64,000 nucleotides of DNA from an uncultured Opitutales bacterium (GCA_900548185.1 URJJ01000002.1:58347-122346), one strand, 5' to 3'. Counted from the first letter of the stretch, positions 35,768 through 45,725 are shown. Made by a program: numbers and translations. Notes: a model not told the origin generated them from the letters alone.

Positions 35768-35932
35768 AATTTGTTTTTTCTTTCATGGCATTGCTACAAA
35801 TTTATAAAAAAACCCCACTTGATGCAGAGTTTGGTATCACGCATGTGTATCACAGAAAAGACTGATTTTGCGTAGATTTCATCGTAGAAAAAGACTTGCT
35901 TCAAGGGTATGGGAAATGATATATCATAAAAT

Positions 35933-37174
35933 ATGATAATTAAATTTTTCCGCATCATGCTTTTGGCGATAATGTGGACGCAAACGCTTTTTTTATCCTC
36001 ATGCGGTGGCAACACTGAAAACGCATCGGTGAGTTTGGAAGATGACCTTGCGACTTTTAAACTGCATGCCAGCGGAAATTATTTAAGAGCGCTGGAGTTG
36101 TCGCTATATTATCAGGGATTTGATCCTGATAAAATTTTCTACTCTTTGGATGGATACATGGATGGCGGTCCAAGGGCATATGATGAAGTTCCTCATAATT
36201 TGGAATTAATAGGACAAAAAGAAATGCGGGATGCGATTAAGTCTTTCAAATGGGCGCAAAAAGCTTACAAATTACGGCAAAGGCATCCATTGGTTGTCGC
36301 AAACTTAGCCAAGCATTATATAGATGGAATCGGAGTAGAAAAGGATTCAACCAAGGCGAAGGAACTTATCGAGAATGCGCCACAAAATTATCCAGGCTCA
36401 GGCTTTTCGATTTATAAATCATATTTTGCCTATCGCGGGATTTCAGAAGATGTGAATTTAAATAAAACTAAAGAGCTTTTGAAGTCGCCTGATATTTTGT
36501 CGTGGAAGAATTTCTATATAGGAAAGTTTGCGCCTTATGACCGTGACTTTGCAATCTTTGTGCTGAAAAATACTGCAGATGAAAACCTCTTGTCTGCTGC
36601 CGATTTTCTGAAGGGAATGTATGATGGGAATTTTAATCCTGCTGATAAGAACGCTCTAGAGGCAAAGCTATGGGATGAAAAATTAAACGATGCTCTTGCT
36701 GCGCATATTGTGCGGGCAAAAGAAAAACGCTTGGAATTGGTTGCCGAGTATCGCAAACGAATAGGTGAATCGCCATCTCCTCAGAAGGAGAAATTAATGA
36801 GATTGCTTTCATCTTTTATGCTGCAAAAAAGCATTTATACCGCTGTGCTTTTTAATAGAAAAATTTTTGTGGAAAATCCTGCATTTAATCCTGCGGAGGC
36901 GGAAGATTTGTTGCGTCAGACAGGTTTAAGCGGATATGATTTGTATTCAAAGCTATGCCTGAATTCGTATATACAAAATGGCGAAGACCAATTGTCTTTG
37001 TCTTATTATGATAAAGCGACGAAATTGGCGGGCAATAATGAAAAAAATCAGTTGGCCGAAATCCCCAAAAAAGGTCTGCATGCAAGAATTCGAAATTTAA
37101 GTGTGCCCATTTGGGCTGACAATTTCGAAGGCGATTCTAAAATTCTGATGAAGCCTTTGACGCATATCAATTAA
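35933..37174 (+). CDS. Lipoprotein with Sel1-like helical repeats
   Basis: A 413-residue protein. The N-terminus is a lipoprotein signal (hydrophobic helix, lipobox LSSCGG), so it is probably anchored in a membrane. The body is helical with Sel1-like pieces (LVVANLAKHYIDGIGVEKDSTKAKELIENA, and later DFLKGMYDGNFNPADKN), pointing to a protein-interaction scaffold. The gene is AT-rich compared with the chromosome, and a truncated relative lies just upstream in an inverted-repeat element. The function is unknown; no catalytic motif is seen. Confidence 0.7.
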   Translation: MIIKFFRIMLLAIMWTQTLFLSSCGGNTENASVSLEDDLATFKLHASGNYLRALELSLYYQGFDPDKIFYSLDGYMDGGPRAYDEVPHNLELIGQKEMRDAIKSFKWAQKAYKLRQRHPLVVANLAKHYIDGIGVEKDSTKAKELIENAPQNYPGSGFSIYKSYFAYRGISEDVNLNKTKELLKSPDILSWKNFYIGKFAPYDRDFAIFVLKNTADENLLSAADFLKGMYDGNFNPADKNALEAKLWDEKLNDALAAHIVRAKEKRLELVAEYRKRIGESPSPQKEKLMRLLSSFMLQKSIYTAVLFNRKIFVENPAFNPAEAEDLLRQTGLSGYDLYSKLCLNSYIQNGEDQLSLSYYDKATKLAGNNEKNQLAEIPKKGLHARIRNLSVPIWADNFEGDSKILMKPLTHIN

Positions 37175-37177
37175 AGC

Positions 37178-37221
37178 AAAATCCTGAAAGAATCTTCCAT
37201 TCTCTCAGGATTTATTTTTTA
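37178..37221 (+). terminator. Terminator after the lipoprotein gene
   Basis: AAATCCTGA pairs with TCAGGATTT around a loop of roughly 15 bases and is followed by ATTTTTTA; it starts four bases after the stop. Confidence 0.7.
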
Positions 37222-37250
37222 GATGCGCTTTAAGACCTGCCCCGACTTTT

Positions 37251-37661
37251 TCATTTTATTTGAGGTTTCACTTTTCTTTGTTTGACGGCTTGCTTTAACG
37301 GTTCCTTTGTCGCTGTCAACTTTGAAGCCAATACTGCTTTTGCCTGCGGGCTTGTTTCTTGGAATTCTGCCATTAATACTTTTTCGCGGCGAACTTTAAG
37401 TCCACGTTCAATATGTTGAATTATTAATTTATAGCTTTCAACAATCTTGCCTGGGGCATCTGCATCTTTGCCGTAAATCATCTTGAAGAAATTCACGGAT
37501 TCTGCCGTTTGCTTCTCAAGCTGTTTAATCGCGTGCATAGACATATTATAGGCCATGCCTATAAACTTGTCGATAGCCTGCTGCTCCCTGCTTTTTAAGT
37601 GGCCATCATATGTATAGCGAATTGTCTTGCTGCCTGTTTTTAAGCTTCTGTGAGTTTTCAT
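37251..37661 (-). CDS. Small helical protein of unknown function with a leaderless promoter
   Basis: A 136-residue, lysine-rich, helical protein (DGHLKSREQQAIDKFIGMAY, AIKQLEKQTAESVNFFKMIY). No family is recognised and no signal peptide is seen. It is AT-rich. The promoter upstream (TTGCGC at 37696-37691, TATCAT at 37673-37668, spacing 17) would place transcription start at or near the ATG at 37661, as for the phage operon, and the upstream 58 bases are a repeat of that operon's promoter region. The link suggests shared control; its nature is open. Confidence 0.65.
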   Translation of the reverse strand: MKTHRSLKTGSKTIRYTYDGHLKSREQQAIDKFIGMAYNMSMHAIKQLEKQTAESVNFFKMIYGKDADAPGKIVESYKLIIQHIERGLKVRREKVLMAEFQETSPQAKAVLASKLTATKEPLKQAVKQRKVKPQIK

Positions 37662-37667
37662 GAACCC

Positions 37668-37696
37668 ATGATATTATGCTTCCGAACATTGCGCAA
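37668..37696 (-). promoter_or_regulatory. Promoter of the 136-residue gene, leaderless, same design as the phage operon promoter
   Basis: On the minus strand TTGCGC (37696-37691) and TATCAT (37673-37668) are spaced exactly 17 bases, and the ATG follows 6 bases after the -10. The -35 box lies in the 58-bp repeat shared with the portal promoter. Confidence 0.5.
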
Positions 37697-37745
37697 ATTT
37701 ACTTTTGATGTATTGGAACAAACTGAAAGATTTGAAGTTTTTGAA
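37688..37745. repeat. 58-bp repeat, copy B (promoter-associated)
   Basis: This stretch matches 24000-24057 at 49 of 58 bases without gaps; the CAAATTTACTTTTGAT core is perfect over 16 bases. Both copies sit at the same distance from a minus-strand start codon. Confidence 0.8.
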
Positions 37746-37921
37746 GTTGTATGCTCCTATTCGAGGCAAAAACTTATTTTGTGGGAGGGAGGGGCGATTT
37801 TTTGCGAACTATTAGCGGGCTTGTTGCATGGCGGTTGCAAATGATTGCAAAAATGTAAAGCCAATCGAAATTTGAAGTTTGCTCCGCTTTGTTCCGCCTC
37901 ATGGACCGCCCGCGAGGGTGC

Positions 37922-37957
37922 TAAAAAAGCGGCTCCTGAGGTGGAAGCCGCTTTTTT
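37922..37957 (-). terminator. Terminator beyond tRNA-Phe (bidirectional hairpin)
   Basis: AAAAAAGCGGCT pairs with AGCCGCTTTTTT around a short loop: A-tract on one side and T-tract on the other. It lies 4 bases after the 3' end of tRNA-Phe. Confidence 0.8.
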
Positions 37958-37961
37958 AAAG

Positions 37962-38037
<76 letters not shown>

Positions 38038-38040
38038 TAA

Positions 38041-38405
38041 AAGAAAGTTTTTAAGTCTCCATGTTTTTTAGCGTGCGTCAATATAAAAATCAAAAAAAAT
38101 GCAGTCCGTCATTCGCTTCTGGGGCGGGCGGAATTTGCCGCGCGCCTTCCGCCGGGGCTGTGTTTCTGCTTCCGCGCAGGAAGCCGCTCCCCGGAGGGCC
38201 TTTTTGCGGAATCTGGCGCGCCGGTCCGCACCAAAGCGCGCCGCTTTGTTTAAAGGGCGCAATGGCATCCGCGCCTTTTAGCGCCCGCAAGGCGGATGCG
38301 GAATGGGGGGGCATATTTTTTGGGAGGGTATGGATGGTCTGAGGCGGATTGGGGGATGAGATTTTGCGCGGAGAAAACCCGCCCGTCCTGCCAGTCGCCG
38401 CCTGA
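38041..38405. other. GC-rich spacer, no gene seen
   Basis: Short Arg/Ala-rich frames on both strands without motifs. The A/T tracts near 38090 contain no clear promoter. Confidence 0.5.
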
Positions 38406-38445
38406 TTTTTTCGGGGCGTTTCTGTCTATTTCAGCCCCATTTTTT
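38406..38445 (+). repeat. Hairpin repeat copy upstream of the PEP-CTERM gene
   Basis: TTTTTTCGGGGC, a 16-base loop, then GCCCCATTTTTT: the loop and flanks match the copy at 51674-51712 at 27 of 33 positions over the core. Here the GGGGC/GCCCC arms pair perfectly, and the element looks like a T-tailed hairpin. Confidence 0.55.
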
Positions 38446-38504
38446 AACTTGTCTTTACAGCATAAACTGGTGAAAATTCATCTCAAACGTATTAATTCCA
38501 GATT

Positions 38505-41276
38505 ATGCAAGATTCGAGCTTCTCATTGATTTTTAGATATGCCGCGTTGTCCGCCGCAATGTCGGCCGGGACGGCCTACTGCGCCGACACCGAAATCGTC
38601 CTGCCCGAATCCGCGCCGGATATGCTCTGGTCGGATTCGGCCCTCTGGTCGGCCGGGGTTCCCACAAAGGACGATACCGCCCTCATAAACATATCGGATG
38701 CGACAAACTCCCTCCTTATCGACTCCGCAGCCGAAGTCGTCCGGCTCGATCTCGACGGCGCGGCGAGTCTCGTAATCGGGGCTGGCGGCTCGCTTGAAAC
38801 TTTCGGGCGCCCCGCGTCGGAAGGCGTTGCCAGGATTTATGGCGACGTCGCCCTGAACGGGACCTCAACCCTCTATATAAGGGACGGCGGCTCGCTCAAA
38901 ATGGAAAACGGGATGAGCGTGCACCTGGCTTCCGGCGCCACGTTCGACATGAGCGGTGAGGGCTCGTCCTATACGGGGCAGTTCTACAATGCAAACGGCA
39001 AAATCCTGATAAGCGATGGCGCCGTCTGGAACGCCACGGGCGCCATCGGAAATGACGGTGGTAATTTTGACGCGCGCGTGGCCGGTTCCACCATAAACCT
39101 TTTAAACTCTTTTAAGATGGGTGCAGGTTCCACCGAAACGCGCACCAAGGTTCTGACCCTCGATGGCTCCGAGCTTTTAGGAAACAGTTTCGGGGTCAAT
39201 TTCTGCGGCGAGGTGAATATCCTTGACGGCTCGTCGGTTTCCGAAGTCGTGCATTTCAACCTCGGCGCGGAGAGCGGCAAGACCTCCGGAACCAACATAA
39301 CCACGGTCCGCGGCACGGCCGAAAAGGTCTCGTCAATACAGGCGTCAAACGGCTGGATAAACTCCAACGCGGGGACCCTTGTAAAGATGGTTTTGGACGG
39401 CTATTCTTCGATTGACTGGGGGAGCATAAATTGCGGCACGGCCTTTGACGGCGGCGAAGTCGCCGTGGTTTTCCAGAATTCAAACAACTCTTTCAACGTT
39501 TCGGGGACCGCCGGATGGGGCGACTCCAAGTCGTCAGCTTCCACATTTACCGGCGCTTCGTCCGGCTCGTGGCTGATGTCTGTCGCAGAGGGCGCAACGA
39601 ACAACACCTTTACGGCCGGAAAGTTTTCCATAAGGCCCTCGCACATGCTGGGGTCGTCGTTTTCCGCAGGGGTCGACTGGTCGGGCGTCGGCAACGTGTT
39701 TACGGTAAACGGCAGGCTGAATCTCGTAGGTTCAATGGCCTCCGATTCGGATGTAAACATGTTTTTCACTCTGCGCGACGGCGCGGAAATGTCCGTGAGC
39801 AAAGAAATAGAGGTCGGCAACATACGCGAGGATTGGTATGCGGACACCGCCACGGGCGGCGCCAGTGGAACCTACGCGTTCACCGTAAAAGACGGCGCCA
39901 GGCTCCTCAAGGAAACGGGCGACATCAATATCTACAATTCCTACTACGCGGGCTTTGCTGAAGACTATACGGCATCCTTCCTTGTGGACAACGCCTACGT
40001 CTCCGTCGGCAGCGGCAACATCCACGTTGGGCGCTCCAGGTTCGACTCAACCGAGGGCACTGCTTTCGGGGGTACCGCTTCCCTTGAAATCAGAAACGGC
40101 TCCGAGTTCGTCCAGAACTCGAATCTGAAGCTCCACATGAGTAACGACGAGTATTCCGAGGCGGTCGCAAAGGTTGTGGTCGACAGCGCCTCCTATGTCG
40201 GCCAGGGCGAGCTTATGATGATTTACGAAGACACCGTTGCAGGCGGCCGCGCCTCCGTTGAAATCACCGGGAAAAATTCGGTGTTTTCTACTGCCAACAA
40301 GGGTTTCTGGTGGGGGCACAACTCCACCATCACCGGGGGCGAGAGCAGGTTTATCGTAAGCGGAGAGGGGCATGAAATAACCTTTGGAGGCGGCTACGGC
40401 TCGTTCAATATCGCCAGCTCCACGACGGAGCAGACAGGCGGCGTGCTTGAAGCCTCCATAACGGGCAGCGGCCACAAGTTCACCGCAAACGAAATCAATA
40501 TCGGCAAGTCCAATTCAACAGGCGGCACAAACTCGTTCTATGTCAAGGGCGATTCCGCATCCGCCAAAAACCAGATATTGCTTTCGAGCGGCTATAACAT
40601 AAATCTCTCGGGTTCTCTGGACGCCTCCTCCACCGTGGAAAACTCCTTCACGATGGCGGGCAATACCGTCCTCATCCGCACCTCGGGCGAAACGGTCAAC
40701 CTCAATATCGGAAACGGCGTCTTTGCGGGCGGCACCGCAAAGTTCGTGGTCTCCGGCTCCGGCAACGAGGTGAACGGCTACAGGCTCACGCTCGGCAATG
40801 AACAGTCGACCGGCGGCCAGGCGATAATGCGCATAGAAGGCTCCGGCAGCACCATAAACTTTATTTCCGACGCCTATTTCTCCGGCGGGGCTGGCACGAG
40901 CGTCGACAATGTGATAGGCGGCAAGCTCGAATTCGTGTTTGGCTCAGACGGCGTCAGCCACATTGATGTTGCCGGGCGGATGCTCACTTTCAGCGGGGTT
41001 TTGGAAGCGGACTTCAGCGGCCTTGCCGGCACGTTTGACAGGGAGGAATTCCTCATCGTTTCAGCCATGGACACCTACGAAGCGGCTTTCAATTCCTGGG
41101 TGGAAAAGAATCTTTACGATTTCAAGCTGCGCGACGATTCCGATACTGTTGAATTCAAGTACGACAAGGGCGACCTCTATCTCGTATATACCTCCTCAGT
41201 TCCGGAACCGGCCGCTTTCGCCGCCGTTTTTGGAGCCGTTGCGCTCCTTTTGGCCGCGCGCCGCAGGCGGGCGTAG
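38505..41276 (+). CDS. Large beta-helix surface protein with PEP-CTERM sorting signal
   Basis: A 923-residue exported protein. An N-terminal signal is visible (LIFRYAALSAAMSAGTAYCA). The body is built of repeated ~35-40-residue beta units, with ITGSGHKFTANEINIGKSNS, VSGSGNEVNGYRLTLGNEQS, IEGSGSTINF and related glycine-rich turns, fitting a right-handed beta-helix of the autotransporter-like type. The C-terminus has VPEP, a hydrophobic helix and RRRR, the PEP-CTERM signature processed by exosortase and used for surface display or matrix attachment in Verrucomicrobiota. No exosortase gene is in this window. Function unknown; adhesion or extracellular matrix is inferred from the type. Confidence 0.85.
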   Translation: MQDSSFSLIFRYAALSAAMSAGTAYCADTEIVLPESAPDMLWSDSALWSAGVPTKDDTALINISDATNSLLIDSAAEVVRLDLDGAASLVIGAGGSLETFGRPASEGVARIYGDVALNGTSTLYIRDGGSLKMENGMSVHLASGATFDMSGEGSSYTGQFYNANGKILISDGAVWNATGAIGNDGGNFDARVAGSTINLLNSFKMGAGSTETRTKVLTLDGSELLGNSFGVNFCGEVNILDGSSVSEVVHFNLGAESGKTSGTNITTVRGTAEKVSSIQASNGWINSNAGTLVKMVLDGYSSIDWGSINCGTAFDGGEVAVVFQNSNNSFNVSGTAGWGDSKSSASTFTGASSGSWLMSVAEGATNNTFTAGKFSIRPSHMLGSSFSAGVDWSGVGNVFTVNGRLNLVGSMASDSDVNMFFTLRDGAEMSVSKEIEVGNIREDWYADTATGGASGTYAFTVKDGARLLKETGDINIYNSYYAGFAEDYTASFLVDNAYVSVGSGNIHVGRSRFDSTEGTAFGGTASLEIRNGSEFVQNSNLKLHMSNDEYSEAVAKVVVDSASYVGQGELMMIYEDTVAGGRASVEITGKNSVFSTANKGFWWGHNSTITGGESRFIVSGEGHEITFGGGYGSFNIASSTTEQTGGVLEASITGSGHKFTANEINIGKSNSTGGTNSFYVKGDSASAKNQILLSSGYNINLSGSLDASSTVENSFTMAGNTVLIRTSGETVNLNIGNGVFAGGTAKFVVSGSGNEVNGYRLTLGNEQSTGGQAIMRIEGSGSTINFISDAYFSGGAGTSVDNVIGGKLEFVFGSDGVSHIDVAGRMLTFSGVLEADFSGLAGTFDREEFLIVSAMDTYEAAFNSWVEKNLYDFKLRDDSDTVEFKYDKGDLYLVYTSSVPEPAAFAAVFGAVALLLAARRRRA

Positions 41277-41299
41277 GCCGCCTTTTTTCGGACGGATTG

Positions 41300-41329
41300 C
41301 GGCGCGGAATTTTCCGCGCCGTTTTTTTT
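41300..41329 (+). terminator. Terminator after the PEP-CTERM gene
   Basis: GGCGCGGAA pairs with TTCCGCGCC, followed by eight T residues, 25 bases after the stop codon. Confidence 0.85.
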
Positions 41330-42411
41330 GCGGGTTTATGTGGGTGCAAAATTTCCGGCATTCAAACATCCTAACGGGGCGCATGGAAATGCTTGGGTGG
41401 ATTTTTTGTTGAGCAAAAGTTCAGCCGAGGCAATGCACTCTGTGCCGTAAAATATCGCTTAGGAGCATCGCCTTGTGGCTGTGATTTTACTCACGCTCCC
41501 CTTGTGTAGAGCACCGACGCCCGCGAAGTCGTTGAGATGGAAAGAAGGCTCCGCCTTTTGTTACGGAGGCCGACATGGACGTTTGTGCGCGTCCTCACTG
41601 CAAGGTGCAAGGTTCGCGGCGGCTCATAATCCGCACTGGCGCTTCTGAAATGCTGTGGCCGGCCTTATAAAGAGGGGATTGCTCTCACCCTGCAAACAGC
41701 TTGCCGGTGGGCAAGGAGGGCTGTTTCACGGGGCATGTAATGTAATTGCAGGTGCTATTTTACTGGACGCCCCATTCAACGGCAAAGTGGCGGCTATGTT
41801 GCCATGCGCTGCGGTATGCAGCTTCCGATATTCCCGCGTCCTCGGAACGCAATTACGGGTAGTCCGCTTTGCCATGCGGCCGATATTATTTTTCCCGCCA
41901 AGTTCTGTTTTTTCCTCAAATATTCGATTTTTTTTGCAGATTATCGGCCCTGCCTGCGATTTTTTCCTCAACCCACCAGCCCTTGAAACCCAACCGCCCG
42001 CAATCTCCTTGCTCTGGCAGTTTTCGGCGGTTTTGGCGTCTCCTCAACCCTCTTCAAGCAATCATACTTTGCAAACGAAAGATGGAGAGCGGATTCTCTC
42101 ACGCCATTAGACGGGCTTATTGAAACGGAAATGGATTTGCAAATAAATGTATTTTCCAACTGGAGGGTGTGCCGTTTCCAAAATAAGACTGCGCCATACT
42201 TCGTTCGCCTCTTTAGGGGCGGGCAGTTTATATTCATCAAAATGTTTGCCCTGAACTTTTGCGCGGATGTTTTTTCTTAAAAGCCCTGCGAGCGGCACAG
42301 TTTGTCGAACCGGGATTTTTCGCCCGGATTCTTTCGCGCAATGCCGTTTTGCAGTTTCTTAAGAAATTCACCTTCCTTGCCCAACTGCAAAATTGCGGAT
42401 GTTTGCAGCGC
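41330..42411. other. Gene-poor 1.1-kb stretch of mixed composition
   Basis: No supportable coding gene. GC is nearer 50% than in neighbouring spacers. A compact structured segment lies at 41462-41499. Several short frames exist (for example 42107-42298 minus), none with motifs or start context. It could hold a decayed mobile element. Confidence 0.45.
41462..41499. other. Candidate structured RNA segment
   Basis: Nested complementary arms GGAGC (41462-41466) / GCTCC (41495-41499) and GTGA (41481-41484) / TCAC (41491-41494) suggest a hairpin with an internal side loop. It is read equally well on either strand. No known RNA family was recognised. Confidence 0.3.
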
Positions 42412-42437
42412 AAAAAACCCGCGCATTGCGCGGGTTT
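42412..42437 (-). terminator. Terminator of hppA
   Basis: On the minus strand AAAACCCGCGC pairs with GCGCGGGTTTT and is followed by a T-run; it lies 40 bases after the hppA stop. Confidence 0.85.
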
Positions 42438-42476
42438 TGACGGCCGGAGCCTGAGGCGGCAAAACGGGCGAAGCCC

Positions 42477-44768
42477 TTAGAATATGGAAAACGCCACGGT
42501 GAATCCGGCCATGACTATGGCAACCATGCTCATGAGCTTTATGAGGATGTTGAGCGAGGGGCCGGAGGTGTCCTTGAAGGGGTCGCCGACGGTGTCGCCT
42601 ATGACGGCCGCCTTGTGGGCTTCGGAGCCCTTGCCGCCGTAGTTGCCCTGTTCGATGAATTTCTTCGCGTTGTCCCACGCGCCGCCGGAGTTTGCCATGA
42701 ATACCGCCAGCACGAACCCCGCAGACAGGGCGCCCGCAAGGAGGCCGAGCACGCCCGGAACTCCGAAGACTATGCCCATAATCACGGGGGCGAATACGGC
42801 CAGGAGCGCCGGGATTATCATTTCCTTTTGCGCGGCGCGGGTCGAAATTTCGACGCAGCGCGCGTAGTCGGGATCTGTCTTGCCCTCCATTATTCCGAGC
42901 GTTTCGCGGAACTGGCGGCGCACTTCGTTGACCATCTGGGTTGCGGCGCGGCCAACCGCGTTCATCGTGAGGCCGCAGAAGAGGAAGGCCATCATGGCGC
43001 CGACAAAGAGGCCGAGAAGTACGCGGGGGTTCATGAGGTGCACTTCGTACACGTTCATGAAGTCGACGAGCGTGGCCCCGTCGAGGGTCTTGCCCATGGC
43101 GGCGAACTTTGCAATCACCGTGTCTGCCATGCTGTGGCTGCCCGCGGCATGCGAGAGGCCTATGCGGATTTCTTCGACGTATGAGGCCAGAAGCGCGAGC
43201 GCCGTGAGGGCGGCGGAGCCTATTGCAAAGCCCTTGCCGGTTGCGGCCGTAGTGTTGCCGAGGGCGTCGAGCATGTCGGTGCGCCTGCGGACCTCCTTGC
43301 CGAGGCCGGACATTTCGGCGTTTCCGCCGGCGTTGTCGGCTATGGGGCCGTAGGCGTCGGTCGCGAGCGTGATGCCGAGGGTTGAGAGCATGCCGACGGC
43401 GGCGATGCCTATGCCGTACAGGCCCTGGGACATGTCGGAAATGTCGCCGCCCGCCGCGAGCATGTAAGATGCGGCCGTGCCGACAACTATGAGGAGGACT
43501 GGGAAGGCGGTGGAGAACATGCCGGTACCCATGCCGCCGATTATCACCGTCGCGGGGCCCGTCTGGGCCTCGGCCGCTATGCGGCGCGTGGGCGAATAGG
43601 CTTCCGAGGTGAAGTATTCGGTGACTTTGCCGATTGCAATGCCTGTTACAAGGCCGACTATTATCGCGCCCCATTTGCCCAGCCAGCCGGGGATTTCAAG
43701 GAAGTAAAGTATGGCAAGCGACGAGAGTATTATGAGGGCCGAGCTTATGTTGACGCCCATGCCGAGCGCGCCCAAAAGCTGCCTGCTGTCCGCGCCGTCC
43801 TTGACCCTCACGGAATATATGCCTATGATTGAAAGGACCGTGCCGACTGCGGCGATGAGCATCGGGGCCATGACGGCCTTGAGCTGTATGGAGGGGTCCG
43901 CCGTCATGTAGGCTGCGGCGCCCAGCGCGGCCGTCGCGAGCACCGAGCCGCAGTAGGATTCGTAGAGGTCCGCGCCCATGCCGGCCACGTCGCCGACGTT
44001 GTCGCCCACATTGTCGGCGATAGTCGCGGGGTTGCGGGGGTCGTCCTCGGGTATGCCGGCCTCGACCTTGCCCACGAGGTCCGCGCCGACGTCGGCGGCC
44101 TTGGTGAATATGCCCCCGCCCACGCGCGCAAACAGCGCCTGGAGGCTTGCGCCCATGCCGAACGTGAGCATGGTGGTGGTGATTATGACCATCTTCTGCT
44201 GGGGGGAGATGCCGTCTACGTAGCGGTTCAGCACCAGGAACCATATTGAAATGTCAAGAAGCGCGAGCCCCACAACGACCAACCCCATGACTGCGCCCGA
44301 GCGGAACGCCACGCGCAGACCCTTGTCGAGCGAGTGGTTTGCGGCCCATGCGGCGCGCGACGAGGCGTAGGTTGCGGTCTTCATCCCGAAGAATCCTGCG
44401 AGCCCCGAGAAAAATCCGCCGGTCAGGAAGGCGATCCACACCCACTTGTTCTGGATGCCGAGGCCCCAGGCCAGATAGGCGAAAATCAGGGCTATCACCA
44501 CGAATACCGCGCCGACTATCTTGTACTGCTGCTTGAGGTATGCGAACGCCCCGTCGCGGACGTGGGAGGCGATTTTTTGCATGAGCTTTGTGCCCGCCTC
44601 CTCTTTTTTCATCGCCCCGTAGAAATAAAGCGCGAATGCCAGGGCTATTATTGAGGATATCGGCACGAGCCAGAACATGGGGTCCATGGAGGACAGCGTA
44701 CATGCCCAGGAGGACGCGTTTGCCGCAGGCGAGGCGGCGTCTGCAAGGTTGTCAATGGTCGGATTCAT
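42477..44768 (-). CDS. hppA: K+-stimulated membrane-bound pyrophosphatase (ion-pumping)
   Basis: A 763-residue, ~16-helix inner-membrane enzyme that hydrolyses pyrophosphate to pump Na+ and/or H+ out of the cytoplasm. Diagnostic motifs are all present: [20 protein letters not shown] and the [17 protein letters not shown] site, [18 protein letters not shown], and [17 protein letters not shown] at the C-terminus. The residue after GNTTA (about residue 505) is Ala, as in K+-dependent enzymes, whereas K+-independent ones carry Lys here. This class is usually Na+-transporting or Na+/H+ dual. A terminator lies just beyond. The N-terminal extension (before MDPMFWLVP) is short and not signal-like. 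Confidence 0.95.
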   Translation of the reverse strand: MNPTIDNLADAASPAANASSWACTLSSMDPMFWLVPISSIIALAFALYFYGAMKKEEAGTKLMQKIASHVRDGAFAYLKQQYKIVGAVFVVIALIFAYLAWGLGIQNKWVWIAFLTGGFFSGLAGFFGMKTATYASSRAAWAANHSLDKGLRVAFRSGAVMGLVVVGLALLDISIWFLVLNRYVDGISPQQKMVIITTTMLTFGMGASLQALFARVGGGIFTKAADVGADLVGKVEAGIPEDDPRNPATIADNVGDNVGDVAGMGADLYESYCGSVLATAALGAAAYMTADPSIQLKAVMAPMLIAAVGTVLSIIGIYSVRVKDGADSRQLLGALGMGVNISSALIILSSLAILYFLEIPGWLGKWGAIIVGLVTGIAIGKVTEYFTSEAYSPTRRIAAEAQTGPATVIIGGMGTGMFSTAFPVLLIVVGTAASYMLAAGGDISDMSQGLYGIGIAAVGMLSTLGITLATDAYGPIADNAGGNAEMSGLGKEVRRRTDMLDALGNTTAATGKGFAIGSAALTALALLASYVEEIRIGLSHAAGSHSMADTVIAKFAAMGKTLDGATLVDFMNVYEVHLMNPRVLLGLFVGAMMAFLFCGLTMNAVGRAATQMVNEVRRQFRETLGIMEGKTDPDYARCVEISTRAAQKEMIIPALLAVFAPVIMGIVFGVPGVLGLLAGALSAGFVLAVFMANSGGAWDNAKKFIEQGNYGGKGSEAHKAAVIGDTVGDPFKDTSGPSLNILIKLMSMVAIVMAGFTVAFSIF

Positions 44769-44842
44769 ATTTTTATTTAACTAAATTGGTTTCGGACAGA
44801 GGCGGCGGAGCGGGCGCAAACGCCCGTTCCGGGATGCGCGCG

Positions 44843-45619
44843 TCACGCGCCGAAGTTTGTGAGGGCGCTGCGCCACCAGATGTAATACTTGTCCTCAAGC
44901 TCCTCGCGGGAGGGCATCGGGTAGAACAGCATTTCGTCGCCGGAGCCGACATAAAAGCCGCGCTTGACCGTGCGGAAGAGGATTTCGCCCGCCATGTTGC
45001 GTATGACAACCTTGTTGTTCTTGCCCTTTTTGAGGCTTATTTCGCGTATGCAGTCGCGCAGGTGGGCTATGTTTTTGTACGGGAGGTCGTCGGCCTTGCC
45101 GTGTTCCGGGTCCTTTTCAAGCTCGCCGAGCGCGAGGTCGCAGAAGGCGATTTTTGACATGTTTACGAGGCGGTCGGGGCTCGTGATGCGGCTGGCGTAC
45201 TCGCGCGGGTTGAGGACGCTGGCAACGCGGGGGCGCGCGGGGGCGAGGTCCTGGTAGAGGAAGAGGCGCTCGTCGGGGTCCGGCTTGAATTCGCCCTTTT
45301 CAAGGCCGAGCGTGCGGCCGTCGGAAGTTGCGAGATAGAGGTTTTTGAAGGCGGAGAGGGGCGTGTGCTCCAGAACGCGGTAAACGGAGAGGTACACCGA
45401 CTTGTGGGGCGTCCCGTCCGGGTGCGGAACGCAGAGCTCGTCCATTTTTGAGAGCGGGAAGTAGTCGCTTTTGAAGTTCGGGTCCAATTCAAAAAACACG
45501 GCCTGGTCGAAGCTTCTGCCGTAGTCGCCGGTCGCATAATACGCGCCGAATTCCTCGGGGGAAAGGTTTGAGGCGATTAGCGCTTCGGGCGCCAGGGACA
45601 AATACAGGTACTTTTCCAT
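44843..45619 (-). CDS. Conserved-looking protein of unknown function
   Basis: A 258-residue soluble protein with no recognised domain and no signal or membrane helix. It is rich in Tyr/Phe/Leu, with charged turns (EEFGAYYATGDYGRSFDQAV, DYFPLSKMDELCVPHPDGTP) and IFELDPNFK-like strands. It resembles the type of uncharacterised cytoplasmic protein often found conserved in Verrucomicrobiota, but I cannot name a family. It precedes hppA on the same strand with a 75-base gap; a shared transcript is possible. Confidence 0.7.
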   Translation of the reverse strand: MEKYLYLSLAPEALIASNLSPEEFGAYYATGDYGRSFDQAVFFELDPNFKSDYFPLSKMDELCVPHPDGTPHKSVYLSVYRVLEHTPLSAFKNLYLATSDGRTLGLEKGEFKPDPDERLFLYQDLAPARPRVASVLNPREYASRITSPDRLVNMSKIAFCDLALGELEKDPEHGKADDLPYKNIAHLRDCIREISLKKGKNNKVVIRNMAGEILFRTVKRGFYVGSGDEMLFYPMPSREELEDKYYIWWRSALTNFGA

Positions 45620-45725
45620 ATGTATATGACTCTAACAGCCGCCGCAAGGGCCAGACAAGCAAATTTTTGCGGCCTCCGCCGATTTTGGCATGCCCGCCCG
45701 GCGCGGCCTCCGCCCCTGCTGAGCT

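Noticed and set aside
41655..42110. A 151-codon frame in the gene-poor stretch
   Set aside because: No motif, no start context, and competing frames of equal length on the other strand.
42277..43674. A 465-codon frame antisense to hppA
   Set aside because: Arg/Pro/His-rich translation typical of the reverse frame of a GC-rich gene; the overlapping hppA has every family motif.
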